A stretch of DNA of 64,000 bases, taken from positions 3,028,001-3,092,000 of the forward strand of contig NZ_CP091110.1 of the NCBI RefSeq assembly GCF_021560175.1, in the 5' to 3' direction. The first letter of the stretch is position 1. The number at the start of each line of letters is the position of its first letter. Made by a program: the position numbers and the translations under genes. A model generated the notes under the pieces. It searched no databases. It was given only the letters and a program-made list of their open reading frames with translations, and was not told where the DNA came from. The DNA comes from Neobacillus drentensis (GTDB lineage: Bacteria > Bacillota > Bacilli > Bacillales > Cytobacillaceae). Positions 19,654 to 28,562 of this stretch are shown here, piece after piece.

Positions 19654-20290
19654 TACCGTAGATATAATAACACGAAGCCTAGATTTGGCAGAAATGAAAA
19701 ATAATAATAATAAAGTTAAAAATTTATCAAAGTTTTTTTCAGAAATTAACCAGCTACAAAAAGATATAAGCTCGCTTCAGAAAGAATTTTCTAAAAGAGG
19801 CCTCATAGTTTCAATTGATCTAAACATAAAATTATTTAATATCAAAATCAAGAACCTAACGGATTTGATTGATCATGGAACTATTCCAACTGAGCGTGAA
19901 TTTATTGATATTAAAAATAGTCTTGTGAATTCTAAATATAAATTTACTGAGAATTGGAAGGAGATGGTAAGGGAGAGGATTAAACCAGTTATTAATTTAT
20001 TAACTATCGTAAAAGATTTATTTTGGAATGATAACCAAGCGATTTTTATTATAAAGAAATTGAATAATTTATATTCAGTTCAACCTTCCACTAAATCTTT
20101 TGATGAGTTAGAGGATCTAATCAGCCAGGGAACAGGAATCATTACAAATTTACATTTAAATGATACGATAATTGAATTTTTGCAAAAAGTGTTTGATAAC
20201 AAAGCTACAGTATCTGATTTATCACCTCAAGTATTAGTGTGGTTAGAAGAGAATGACTTAAAGGATTCTTTAAAGCTTAGTTTTTCATAA
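19631..20290 (+). CDS. Small coiled-coil protein ending the operon
   Basis: A 219-residue protein if translation starts at ATG 19631, which has TAGGAG 12 bases upstream; the in-frame GTG at 19622 is only three bases from that site. Residues 20-60 form a likely coiled coil (INQLQKDISSLQKEFSKRG). There is no catalytic motif, signal peptide or membrane segment. The gene overlaps the coiled-coil end of the large ATPase gene, so the products may interact through their coils. The position corresponds to dpdI in deazaguanine islands, but similarity cannot be judged by eye. Confidence 0.6.
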   Translation: MLLKKIDNTVDIITRSLDLAEMKNNNNKVKNLSKFFSEINQLQKDISSLQKEFSKRGLIVSIDLNIKLFNIKIKNLTDLIDHGTIPTEREFIDIKNSLVNSKYKFTENWKEMVRERIKPVINLLTIVKDLFWNDNQAIFIIKKLNNLYSVQPSTKSFDELEDLISQGTGIITNLHLNDTIIEFLQKVFDNKATVSDLSPQVLVWLEENDLKDSLKLSFS

Positions 20291-20291
20291 T

Positions 20292-20333
20292 ATAAGGATA
20301 AAAGGGAGATACAGTTCTCCCTTTTATCCTTAT
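20292..20333. terminator. Bidirectional terminator between convergent operons
   Basis: An 18-bp perfect stem (ATAAGGATAAAAGGGAGA and its complement, short loop) lies two bases after the helicase operon stop. It faces the end of dndA. Its A/T-rich base can serve both directions. It insulates the two converging transcription units. Confidence 0.85.
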
Positions 20334-20406
20334 ATGTTTCTTTCCCCCATAAATTACCGAAAGTTGACTGTATTGCCTGTTCGATTTGGAAGAGTACATA
20401 ATTATC

Positions 20407-21525
20407 CTACAGTTGATTAAAAACAACTAAATCTTCTATACTTAGAAAGCTAGACAATGAGAAACGGATTGTTGATCTAACCTGATCGATCGACAATCCA
20501 ATAGCAGCTAGAACATGAGAAGGTTTACTAGAACTGCATGCTGATCCAGTAGAAACCGCAATAATTGGAGATAGTTTTTTCACTAATATCTCATTATTAA
20601 CACCTTTAAATTGTACGCTAATTATTCCAGGGATTTTATTCGTAACATCATTGTTAAAAACAATATGGGTATTGAATTTCTCTTTTAAGATGTCAGTTAA
20701 ATAGTTTTCCAATTCTATTAATTGATTTCTATTTTTAACTGCATGTATGTTTGCTAACTCTGCAGCTTTACCAAATCCAACAATATTATGGACAGCAAGG
20801 GTACCACTTCTTATTCCAAGTTCCTGCCCTCCACCATGTAATAGGGGGGTGATTTTAGTCAGAATATCGTATTGATCCTTTCTTATAAATGAACCACCAA
20901 TACCTTTTGGACCATGAAATTTATGACCGGAGAAAGATAAGAATGTCAAACCTGGATAATTAGATAAATCCACTTCAATCTTACCTATAACTTGTGTAGC
21001 ATCTGAATGTAAAAAAACATTTTCCTCTAAACACAAGTTTGAAATAGACTTCATATCATTTAAAGAACCTAATTCATTATTACCCCATATTACAGAAACA
21101 AGAATAGTAGTTCCTTTCATTTCTTTCTTCAAATCTTCAATATTAATTCTTCCAAAATGGTCGACATCAAGATAAGTAACTTCGAAACCTTTTGTTTCTA
21201 AATATCTACAAGTTTCCAAGACAGAGGGGTGCTCTACTTTTGTTGTTATGATGTGATTACCTTGGTCAGAATAATAATCTGCTACACCCTTAATAATCAT
21301 ATTATTACTTTCAGTAGAACCACTTGTAAATATTACTTCCGAACTAGAACAGCCAAGTAAAGAAGCAAGATTGTTCCTTGCTTCTTTTACTGCATTTTTG
21401 GCATTTTCAGCAACTGAATAATATTTACTTGATGGGTTACCAAATTCCTCCATAAGATAGGGGAGCATTGCATCTTTTACTTCCGGATGAACCTGAGTCG
21501 TGGCACTATTATCTAAATAAAGCAT
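20407..21525 (-). CDS. dndA: Cysteine desulfurase DndA
   Basis: A PLP enzyme of the NifS/IscS class that takes sulfur from cysteine and passes it on as persulfide for DNA phosphorothioation. The PLP lysine is K202 in SFSGHKFHGPKG. The catalytic cysteine is C330 in STGSACSSSK. The N-terminus YLDNSATT is diagnostic. Start ATG 21525 (372 aa) is preferred over GTG 21534 because AGGTGA lies just upstream of it, nine bases after the dndE stop. It is last in the dndB-C-D-E-A order. Many dnd clusters lack dndA and borrow a genomic desulfurase; here it is present and looks intact. Confidence 0.9.
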   Translation of the reverse strand: MLYLDNSATTQVHPEVKDAMLPYLMEEFGNPSSKYYSVAENAKNAVKEARNNLASLLGCSSSEVIFTSGSTESNNMIIKGVADYYSDQGNHIITTKVEHPSVLETCRYLETKGFEVTYLDVDHFGRINIEDLKKEMKGTTILVSVIWGNNELGSLNDMKSISNLCLEENVFLHSDATQVIGKIEVDLSNYPGLTFLSFSGHKFHGPKGIGGSFIRKDQYDILTKITPLLHGGGQELGIRSGTLAVHNIVGFGKAAELANIHAVKNRNQLIELENYLTDILKEKFNTHIVFNNDVTNKIPGIISVQFKGVNNEILVKKLSPIIAVSTGSACSSSKPSHVLAAIGLSIDQVRSTIRFSLSSFLSIEDLVVFNQL

Positions 21526-21534
21526 CGATTTCAC

Positions 21535-21906
21535 CTAGTTTTCCATTTTTATTAGGTTTACCAGTAGTTTTTCATAATTACCAGCATGTTTGTATTCATT
21601 TTCCAGTAAGACAATTCCTCTTTCTAAATGAGCATTAAATAGATCTGGGAAATATTCTTCATCAGAAATATTTCGCTTTGCATGTTGTCGAATAAGTGCC
21701 TTATAAATATAATCATTTTCTCCAGTCATTGCATTTCGGTGTATATCTACTCCTGATTTACTTTCCACCAGCTCAGGAGTAGAGGAGTCTTTTAATGATA
21801 GAGCAACGGCTATTCTTGATAAGATGTTCCAAGTTAAGCCGGTAGCTGCCTGAAGACTAACTAACTTTTCACCAGTTACTTTTGAGGTTTTTAAACGAAA
21901 ATTCAT
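21535..21906 (-). CDS. dndE: DNA phosphorothioation protein DndE
   Basis: A 123-residue helical protein whose size, sequence character (FRLKTSKVTGEKLVSLQ start, GVDIHRNAMTGE in the middle) and position after dndD match DndE. In the family, DndE is a small tetrameric or DNA-binding component needed for sulfur incorporation into the DNA backbone. It overlaps dndD by four bases (ATGA) and is followed by dndA, so it is translationally coupled. Confidence 0.9.
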   Translation of the reverse strand: MNFRLKTSKVTGEKLVSLQAATGLTWNILSRIAVALSLKDSSTPELVESKSGVDIHRNAMTGENDYIYKALIRQHAKRNISDEEYFPDLFNAHLERGIVLLENEYKHAGNYEKLLVNLIKMEN

Positions 21907-23888
21907 TTTACCAACTCCATTTGTTTAAAAGGAAAATACCGATCTAAAATGTGAGTTTCTTGTTTCTCTACATTAAAGTCCAACATATATTCCTTTGCAA
22001 CAACTTTTTCTATGAGTGTATAGTGCTGTTGATCAATTTCTGAATCTGTTGAAAGAATAATTGCTTGTCTACCACTATTTGGTATGAATTCTGATAACAC
22101 TGCAGCTTTATGTGTTTTATCTAATCGTCCAAGTAATGTATCGAAGATAAAAGGAACTTTTCTACCAGAGCACTTAAAGATTGCCCAAATAATAGATATC
22201 AGTAAAATTTCTTTTTCTCCTGCTGATAGGGTAGATTTCTCAATTTTTTCTTTGTGTGAATCAAACAAAATTACATCGTATGACTCTGGATCAATATAAA
22301 TTGATGAAACATAGTTATGCTTTCTGAAAATCCTTTTTAGCATTGTTGTAGCTTCAAACTGAACTTGTTGGAGCTTCTTTTTCAATTGGATTTCTCTAAA
22401 TCGTCTACTTAAAGTAATGATTTTTTGTGACTCAAGGAATGAACTCTTCGTTTTATCATTATCTTTAAGAGAAGATTGAATCTTATTTATAGCACTTATG
22501 ATGGATTCGACGTCATTCTTCCATTCTTGAAGTTGTCCTTCGTGTTCTTGTATTTCTTGGTCTAATTTAATGATGGTTTGTTGAATATTCTCCATTTGAT
22601 GAATCATATCGCTAAATTCGTTGGTACTATCATTGATGGTAAGCTTTTCCCGTAGTTCCTGTTGGTGAATAAGTTTAGATCTGTTCTCTTCAATAATACT
22701 TAAACATTCATCTTTAGCATTACTTGAAACCTTAAGAAAAGCATTTTCAATTAAACTACTTTCTGAGAAAGAGGCACCATGAATTTGGTCAATAGTGACT
22801 TCAGGTTTAACCAAGTTTAATAATTTTTCTTTTAATAAATTGCCTATATTCGGCTCATACGTACCTAATACAGAGCTGAGTATATCAGTCATGTTGTCGT
22901 CATTGAGTTTTAGATTAAGCTGTTTAGATAGTTGCATGGATTCTTCATTTTGAATCTGTTCTCTAGTTTCAGTGAGTAGGTTTTTAGATAAATATAAAGG
23001 AAGAAGATTGGAAACAAATTCTTTAATATTCTCCATATTTTGTTTTCTGTGTGCTTCAATTAGATTCATTTCTCTAATTATGTTTTCGCGTTCAGACTTA
23101 ACTAGACCGCCATAATTTTCAAAGTCATATTTTAACCTTTGGTAATCATCATTCAGTTTTTCTCTTGTTAAAGCAAGCTCTTTTTCCTTTTCGATTGCTG
23201 CTCCAATTTTTGCCCTAAGATCTTTTTCACTTTGATTTAACGTGTAAAGTTCTTTCTCTAAAGATTCCATTTTCTCGAAGTCCAGTGATTGATTTGAGTA
23301 GTTTTCCAGATCATCTTCAAGTTTTTCGAATAAATCAAGGTTAAATACGACCCTGGATAAATTGTTTAAATACTCAGAAAGGAGGTCTTTATTAACAATC
23401 CTTGCAATCTCTTCACCATCAAACAGGCATAGGTCTAATAGCTGAGGAGGCATAACTTCTTTTAATTTAGATTGGAATAGATCTTTTTCCTGATCTGTTA
23501 GATGTTTACCATTGGCTATTAATTCAAAAGACTCTTTTAAACTCTGATTTGTAAATTTCCAGTAACGATATAATATATAGTCAATTTTCTCAAAATCATC
23601 AACTAATGAAAATTCGAGTTTTATTCTAAAATTATTTTCACCGAGTCTCTTTGCACCATGATTAAGCATGCTTTGGACTCTTTTGTAGTATTCAGCATTC
23701 TCTGTCTTAAATCCATATCCGTATGAACCGAATAACCCAAGTTTTATAGCGTTTAATAATGTGGTTTTTCCAGCCCCGTTTTCTCCGCCGATTAAAATAA
23801 CATTTTTACCGTTCTCTGGACGGAAATCAAAGGAATTACTCCCTCTATATGCACCAATATTGGTTAATTGGATTTCATTTATAATCAT
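21903..23888 (-). CDS. dndD: DndD, SMC-like ATPase
   Basis: A 661-residue SMC/RecN-type ATPase. Walker A is GENGAGKT at residues 35-42, the ABC signature is LSAGEKE near 554, and Walker B is PFIFDTLLGRLD near 580. In between lie about 450 residues of coiled coil. DndD is thought to open or nick DNA so that DndC and DndE can insert sulfur. ATG 23888 is preceded by a GAGG-type site. It lies 23 bases after dndC in a single operon. Confidence 0.95.
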   Translation of the reverse strand: MIINEIQLTNIGAYRGSNSFDFRPENGKNVILIGGENGAGKTTLLNAIKLGLFGSYGYGFKTENAEYYKRVQSMLNHGAKRLGENNFRIKLEFSLVDDFEKIDYILYRYWKFTNQSLKESFELIANGKHLTDQEKDLFQSKLKEVMPPQLLDLCLFDGEEIARIVNKDLLSEYLNNLSRVVFNLDLFEKLEDDLENYSNQSLDFEKMESLEKELYTLNQSEKDLRAKIGAAIEKEKELALTREKLNDDYQRLKYDFENYGGLVKSERENIIREMNLIEAHRKQNMENIKEFVSNLLPLYLSKNLLTETREQIQNEESMQLSKQLNLKLNDDNMTDILSSVLGTYEPNIGNLLKEKLLNLVKPEVTIDQIHGASFSESSLIENAFLKVSSNAKDECLSIIEENRSKLIHQQELREKLTINDSTNEFSDMIHQMENIQQTIIKLDQEIQEHEGQLQEWKNDVESIISAINKIQSSLKDNDKTKSSFLESQKIITLSRRFREIQLKKKLQQVQFEATTMLKRIFRKHNYVSSIYIDPESYDVILFDSHKEKIEKSTLSAGEKEILLISIIWAIFKCSGRKVPFIFDTLLGRLDKTHKAAVLSEFIPNSGRQAIILSTDSEIDQQHYTLIEKVVAKEYMLDFNVEKQETHILDRYFPFKQMELVK

Positions 23889-23911
23889 TCTAAAACCTCA
23901 TTTTCTACTAT

Positions 23912-25504
23912 TTATAAATGTAGATAGTCTTGCTTTAAAGCTTTACCAATTTCGTCCATTAGTCCTCTTCTGACTTTGTAACCAGAGTAGTCTTTTTCAA
24001 TTGAAATTAATTTTTTGATAACTTTAATATCTACCTTAAATTGGTCAGCAAGTAAATCAAGGTCGGAAATTTGTTCCTTATCGAAGAGGGGACGGTCGTC
24101 CATTTCCCAATCTAAAGAGTAACCCATAATTTCGTTAAAGAGGCCAGGAATCTGATCTTCCCAGTCACCGTTTTTAAACCAGATTTTCCGTATCGCTTTT
24201 AATTCTTCCATACTAATCAACTCATAATGTGGATCTTCAGGATGCTTAAGATCTCTTTGGACTTCTAAAAGCTTTATTAGTATTTCCTTACGAGCTTCCA
24301 TTGTATAAGGTCCTAAACCAAGTTGAGCATATTTTTTTATGACCTGACCTTCTAGCGTTTTCTCATCATATGAAACTAATATTTTGTGATCTTCAGGAGA
24401 ACTTAAATCAATATTATTTCTTGTAATATAATCATTTAATTCTTCTTTTGGAACTTTAGTAAACTCATCAAAATCAATAAGTTGTTTAGCCCTACTTGCT
24501 TTTTTCGGAATAAGTACTTTTTTTACTCCATCAATTTCTTCAATTTTAACTTCTTTATAATAGACCTGGCCGTGCTTTCTATATTTCATTCTCTTAGTGC
24601 GGTCATCACGGATGGTCGTTAGCCAATTTCTAAAATCTAAGAGTGGTTTCATCCAGTCATGTCCACTAGCAATAAATCCTGTTAATGCTTTATCTTCATT
24701 AACAACTGTACATACCCAACAGCCAAATCGACTATTACCACATGAACCGGCACTTTCTTTTATATTTTTATCAATGACTAAAGGACATTCACCACTGTTT
24801 GAATCTTGGTAAAGTCTATGAAGCTCCTTGTTGTCATCTCCCCAAGGAGAATCATGATTTAATAGATAGTCCCAAACATCATCAAGTGTAAAGTTCCGAA
24901 TTGGTGCATACACATAAGCATTTGATAGGGTAGAGTGCCTCATAAATGTTTTTCCATCAACTGAGTGTGAACGAATAACATTTCCGCGTGTCTGACTTTC
25001 ATCTTCACGAACTCCCAATACCATGATTACTTCACCGAAAGAAGACACTTTATCCATTATAAATTGATTTGCAGGATCGATTTTAAGTCTATCAGTGCAC
25101 CATCTAAATTGCTGATTAGGGGTAGGATAACCTTTACCGATAATATTTACCCAAAAAGAGTTTGCATAGACCGGTTTAACTTTATGTGTTTCAATTGGAA
25201 GATCCCTTTTTAATGCTTCATCTTGTATTCTTCTAAGTGTTTGATTAATAGAATTAATGATTAACGGTGTTTCAACTAATGTATCAGAAGAAATTACATA
25301 TACTTTTTTATGTAATTCTTCTTTTGGCATATCATTTAAAGCCTCAAAAACTAATTGAACAACTACAGTAGAATCTTTACCACCACTATAGCCAACCACC
25401 CAAGGACGATCATCTTCTTTATATGCCTTTTTTATATTTTCTTTTGCTTCATCAACAAAAGGCATTTGACCTGATATTGCGTTACTAATAATGCCGAAAT
25501 TCAT
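23912..25504 (-). CDS. dndC: DndC, PAPS reductase-like Fe-S protein
   Basis: A 530-residue phosphorothioation enzyme. The PP-loop of the ATP pyrophosphatase/PAPS-reductase fold is GYSGGKDST, near residue 40. Fe-S cluster cysteines follow: GEC near 237, then SCGNSRFGCWVC (C-x6-C-x2-C) near 254-263. It adenylates or activates the DNA phosphate for sulfur transfer from DndA. AAGGAG sits 10 bases before ATG 25504. The C-terminal 200 residues are helical and typical of full-length DndC. Confidence 0.95.
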   Translation of the reverse strand: MNFGIISNAISGQMPFVDEAKENIKKAYKEDDRPWVVGYSGGKDSTVVVQLVFEALNDMPKEELHKKVYVISSDTLVETPLIINSINQTLRRIQDEALKRDLPIETHKVKPVYANSFWVNIIGKGYPTPNQQFRWCTDRLKIDPANQFIMDKVSSFGEVIMVLGVREDESQTRGNVIRSHSVDGKTFMRHSTLSNAYVYAPIRNFTLDDVWDYLLNHDSPWGDDNKELHRLYQDSNSGECPLVIDKNIKESAGSCGNSRFGCWVCTVVNEDKALTGFIASGHDWMKPLLDFRNWLTTIRDDRTKRMKYRKHGQVYYKEVKIEEIDGVKKVLIPKKASRAKQLIDFDEFTKVPKEELNDYITRNNIDLSSPEDHKILVSYDEKTLEGQVIKKYAQLGLGPYTMEARKEILIKLLEVQRDLKHPEDPHYELISMEELKAIRKIWFKNGDWEDQIPGLFNEIMGYSLDWEMDDRPLFDKEQISDLDLLADQFKVDIKVIKKLISIEKDYSGYKVRRGLMDEIGKALKQDYLHL

Positions 25505-25506
25505 AA

Positions 25507-26604
25507 TTAAACTACTCCTTGGAAAAATTTATTCTCTAACGTTTGTTCACTTTCAGTGATCGGAAGATTGATTAATTGCTTGATTTTTATCGCAGTTAAC
25601 TGAATAGTGTAGGATGTTTTTTGAATCCTTCCATTTTGATTAAAGGCTCTACCTAGCCAGTCATCCGTGTTGCTTCTGTGCCAGTCAATTTTTGACAGAC
25701 TATTAATATATGAAATCCAGTCATTCTCATTGTAAAGAAGAAGGTAGTGACCTACGAGTCCAATTGCCTCCAAGAAAACTCCGTGTCCAACAATAAAATG
25801 TGTTCTTAAATCACGTGGATTTAACTCCTTTTTAAAAACCAAATTCCATTCTACAATAGAATCACATAAAACAGACCAAAATTGCCTTAAAAACTTTTCC
25901 TCAACATCAGTGATGGATTCACCTTTACTTTTACCTAATAATTTAAGATTTGTATTATAAATATGGTTTAAAGCTAGTATTTTTGGTGAGTTTTTTGATA
26001 GTGAGACTCGTTCTTTATCAGTGTAACGACTTAATAAAGGAGTAGTTGATATAATATCTTTTGTTACCATTGATATTTGGTCACGGTGGTCATATAAAAT
26101 GCCAATAGAAGATGTTGTGTTAACAGCATGTCGATTTAAATCTGAGAAAATTTGCTGTGATTTCTTAAGTCCTTCATCATGAAAGAAAACTACCGATATG
26201 GTTTCATTTCCAAGTTCAGGAGATATTTTTAAAGCTTCTTCTATTGCTGCACGTCGATGTTGCCCGTCATTTATTAGAAATCTGGCATCTAATGCTATAA
26301 TTAACTGTCCTAAATCCTTAGATGAAGGCTCAGAATTAAAAGGAATAAACTCTACTTCTCCATCAACAGAAGCAGTTATGGAAGAGAATACATAATCATT
26401 TTGATTTTCTACAATATAATTTGTCATCTCAGGTATTCTTGCTTTATTTAATATTCTTTGAGCTCGGTGTTCAGGTGGAATCTCTTCCTCGTCAAAAAGA
26501 AAGATTCTTGGAATAATACGTAAGGGACACATTGCCACAAAATATGATTTTCCAGCTTGTACCCCTCTAATAGCAGGGAAATTGTAACTAAACGTAGCGT
26601 CCAT
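25507..26604 (-). CDS. dndB: DndB, DGQHR-domain regulator
   Basis: A 365-residue ParB/sulfiredoxin-like protein with the signature DGQHRR at about residues 113-118 and LFDEEEIPPEHRAQR near the start. In the family DndB is not needed for sulfur insertion but limits the modified sites and represses dnd transcription. Start ATG 26604 is chosen because GGAGG lies six bases upstream; the in-frame ATG at 26610 abuts that site. It is the first gene of the operon, directly behind the promoter at 26642-26670. Confidence 0.92.
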   Translation of the reverse strand: MDATFSYNFPAIRGVQAGKSYFVAMCPLRIIPRIFLFDEEEIPPEHRAQRILNKARIPEMTNYIVENQNDYVFSSITASVDGEVEFIPFNSEPSSKDLGQLIIALDARFLINDGQHRRAAIEEALKISPELGNETISVVFFHDEGLKKSQQIFSDLNRHAVNTTSSIGILYDHRDQISMVTKDIISTTPLLSRYTDKERVSLSKNSPKILALNHIYNTNLKLLGKSKGESITDVEEKFLRQFWSVLCDSIVEWNLVFKKELNPRDLRTHFIVGHGVFLEAIGLVGHYLLLYNENDWISYINSLSKIDWHRSNTDDWLGRAFNQNGRIQKTSYTIQLTAIKIKQLINLPITESEQTLENKFFQGVV

Positions 26605-26618
26605 AACCATCCTCCATT

Positions 26619-26630
26619 TTACGTACGTAA
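26619..26630. promoter_or_regulatory. 12-bp palindrome, candidate operator
   Basis: TTACGTACGTAA is a perfect 12-bp palindrome. It lies just downstream of the predicted dndB promoter, about 5 to 16 bases after the expected transcription start and before the dndB ribosome site. A repressor bound here would block the dnd operon. DndB is the obvious candidate because DndB proteins regulate their own operons; this is inference. Confidence 0.5.
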
Positions 26631-26641
26631 TTTATAAAATA

Positions 26642-26670
26642 ATTATAAACCGGAGACCGAAATTACACAA
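26642..26670 (-). promoter_or_regulatory. SigA-type promoter of dndBCDEA
   Basis: Read on the minus strand: -35 TTGTGT (26665-26670), a 17-base spacer, and a perfect -10 TATAAT (26642-26647). Transcription would begin near 26635, leaving a short leader to dndB. Confidence 0.65.
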
Positions 26671-26705
26671 GAAATAAGACGAACCTTTATTCGGTTTTTG
26701 GGATA

Positions 26706-26734
26706 TTGTAGATTTATTTTATTTAAACTATGGT
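26706..26734 (+). promoter_or_regulatory. Possible promoter of dptFGH
   Basis: -35 TTGTAG (26706-26711), a 17-base spacer, and -10-like TATGGT (26729-26734), some 50 bases before dptF. The -10 is weak, which may mean low or regulated expression of the restriction genes. It is back to back with the dndB promoter. Confidence 0.4.
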
Positions 26735-26783
26735 AAAATAAGTATATAAAAGAAATAAATGAGAACATCGAAGGGGATAATCA

Positions 26784-28562
26784 ATGGAACAAACATATAA
26801 ATGTCTAATATCAGAATTAGCTCGATTAAAACAATCATCTAAAGAGGCTGTTGAAAATATCGAGGATTTTAATAATTTTAAAAAATACATGCATGTAGAG
26901 AGACCATATGAGAAGGAACTAAAGGTAATACTTGAAGAAATTAAAACGCAAGAGAAGCCTCATTTAGTCCTTGTTTGTGGGAGTGTTGGGGACGGTAAAT
27001 CACATCTTATATCCTATTTGCGTGCTGAGCATCAAGAGCTGTTCTCAAATATAAAAATACATAATGATGCTACAGAAAGCTTTTCACCAAACGAAACATC
27101 AATTGATACTTTGAGAAAACAACTAGTAAATTTTAGTGATAACGCCCTTATTTCAAATACAATTATAGAAGGCCAGCATTTAGTAATTGCAATTAACCTC
27201 GGAACGTTAAGCAATTTTTTAAATTCTAAATATCAAAATGAATTTACAAAACTGAAGAAATTTGTTCATGAGCACAAAATTATTGATGAAGAGCAATCTG
27301 ATTACGAAAATAACTATAGTCTTCCATTTCGCTTTATCAATTTGAGTGACTATCATCTTTATGAATTAACTTCAGAAGGTGTCCAATCCTCTTTACAGGA
27401 AAAATTGCTAAAAAAGATAAGTGAAAATAATGAAAATAATCCTTTCTTTCGCACATATTCTTCACATTGTCAAAGTAATTGTCCTGTGAGCGATACTTGT
27501 CCTGTAAAGAAAAATTACGAGTTGTTATTTAATCAAAGAGTGCGAAGCGTAATCATTAAACAATTAGCGGAACTAAATATTAAATATAAAGTCATAATAT
27601 CCACTCGAACTTATTTTGATTTTATTTATCATATCCTCGTCGATGATCAGTTGGATTTGATTAGTAACTCAAATAAGATTACAGAGATAATAGGTGAATT
27701 TAAACAGGCTGACTTTCTCAGTGCCTTATTACCAAATAGATTTTATGATTATAGTGAAAAAACAGAGCTATTTAGGGAAATAAAAAAGTTTGAGCCTGGC
27801 ACGAATCGTTCAGACAAATTAGATCAATTAATCATTACTTTTTTTAATACAGATAATTTAATGGAGATTTTTAAAGATTATCTCTCGCAAGAAATAATTG
27901 AAGAATTTAATCTAAAACAAATGCTCAATACTGGAATATCACTCGAATTAAAAAAACAACTTTTTACAACTCTAATCCGCACAAATAAATTTATTCCTTT
28001 GAACGAGGAAAATGAAATTATGAATGAAGATACAGTATATGAAAAATTTGTTAAATACCTATTCTCTTGGAACATCAATGATATAAGAAATATTCGTCAT
28101 CTCTATCAGGATGTAATAAAAAGTATCTATCTTTGGAATGGTTTTGCTGAAAAAGGAAGCATAAACATTTTCTTAGGAAAGAATCAAGTGAAATTTCGGA
28201 TTAGTGAAACGCTTAATCTAATTTCCCATTTCAATGTAAAAGAAATAAAAAGTGAGGACAAGTTGGAGCGGTTCTTAACCAATATGACTATGGAATTTGA
28301 AATAGAAAATAAGGATGTCTTTCATTCCTTAAATATTGATTATCATTTATTTAATTTAATTCAGAAGATTAAAGATGGTTATAGCCCAAACAGTCAAGAT
28401 AAAAATAATTTTGTAAGCTTTGTCGACTTTATCCAAAAGGTAATTAAGGATGGATCACAAAAGAAATCAATTCAGATTAGAAATAAGGTTGGGAAAAAAA
28501 TTAAAGAATATAAACTATCAGTTGATCAATTTGGATACTATGAGTTTAAGGAGAATTCATGA
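26784..28562 (+). CDS. dptF: DptF/DndF, P-loop restriction protein
   Basis: A 592-residue protein, first of the three-gene phosphorothioate-dependent restriction set. Walker A is GSVGDGKS at residues 66-73. A cysteine group (HCQSNCPVSDTC, near 229-240) could bind zinc or an Fe-S centre. With DptG and DptH it attacks DNA lacking the Dnd mark; the partners are needed together. GAAGGGG precedes ATG 26784. The stop overlaps dptG by four bases. The divergent arrangement with dndB is the usual one for dnd/dpt islands. Confidence 0.9.
   Translation: MEQTYKCLISELARLKQSSKEAVENIEDFNNFKKYMHVERPYEKELKVILEEIKTQEKPHLVLVCGSVGDGKSHLISYLRAEHQELFSNIKIHNDATESFSPNETSIDTLRKQLVNFSDNALISNTIIEGQHLVIAINLGTLSNFLNSKYQNEFTKLKKFVHEHKIIDEEQSDYENNYSLPFRFINLSDYHLYELTSEGVQSSLQEKLLKKISENNENNPFFRTYSSHCQSNCPVSDTCPVKKNYELLFNQRVRSVIIKQLAELNIKYKVIISTRTYFDFIYHILVDDQLDLISNSNKITEIIGEFKQADFLSALLPNRFYDYSEKTELFREIKKFEPGTNRSDKLDQLIITFFNTDNLMEIFKDYLSQEIIEEFNLKQMLNTGISLELKKQLFTTLIRTNKFIPLNEENEIMNEDTVYEKFVKYLFSWNINDIRNIRHLYQDVIKSIYLWNGFAEKGSINIFLGKNQVKFRISETLNLISHFNVKEIKSEDKLERFLTNMTMEFEIENKDVFHSLNIDYHLFNLIQKIKDGYSPNSQDKNNFVSFVDFIQKVIKDGSQKKSIQIRNKVGKKIKEYKLSVDQFGYYEFKENS

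Noticed and set aside
10065..20290. Assigning dpdE, dpdF, dpdG and dpdH as firm gene symbols
   Set aside because: Evidence is gene order, size and motif class only. Without sequence comparison, Pbe-like or other helicase modules are not excluded, so symbols were left empty.
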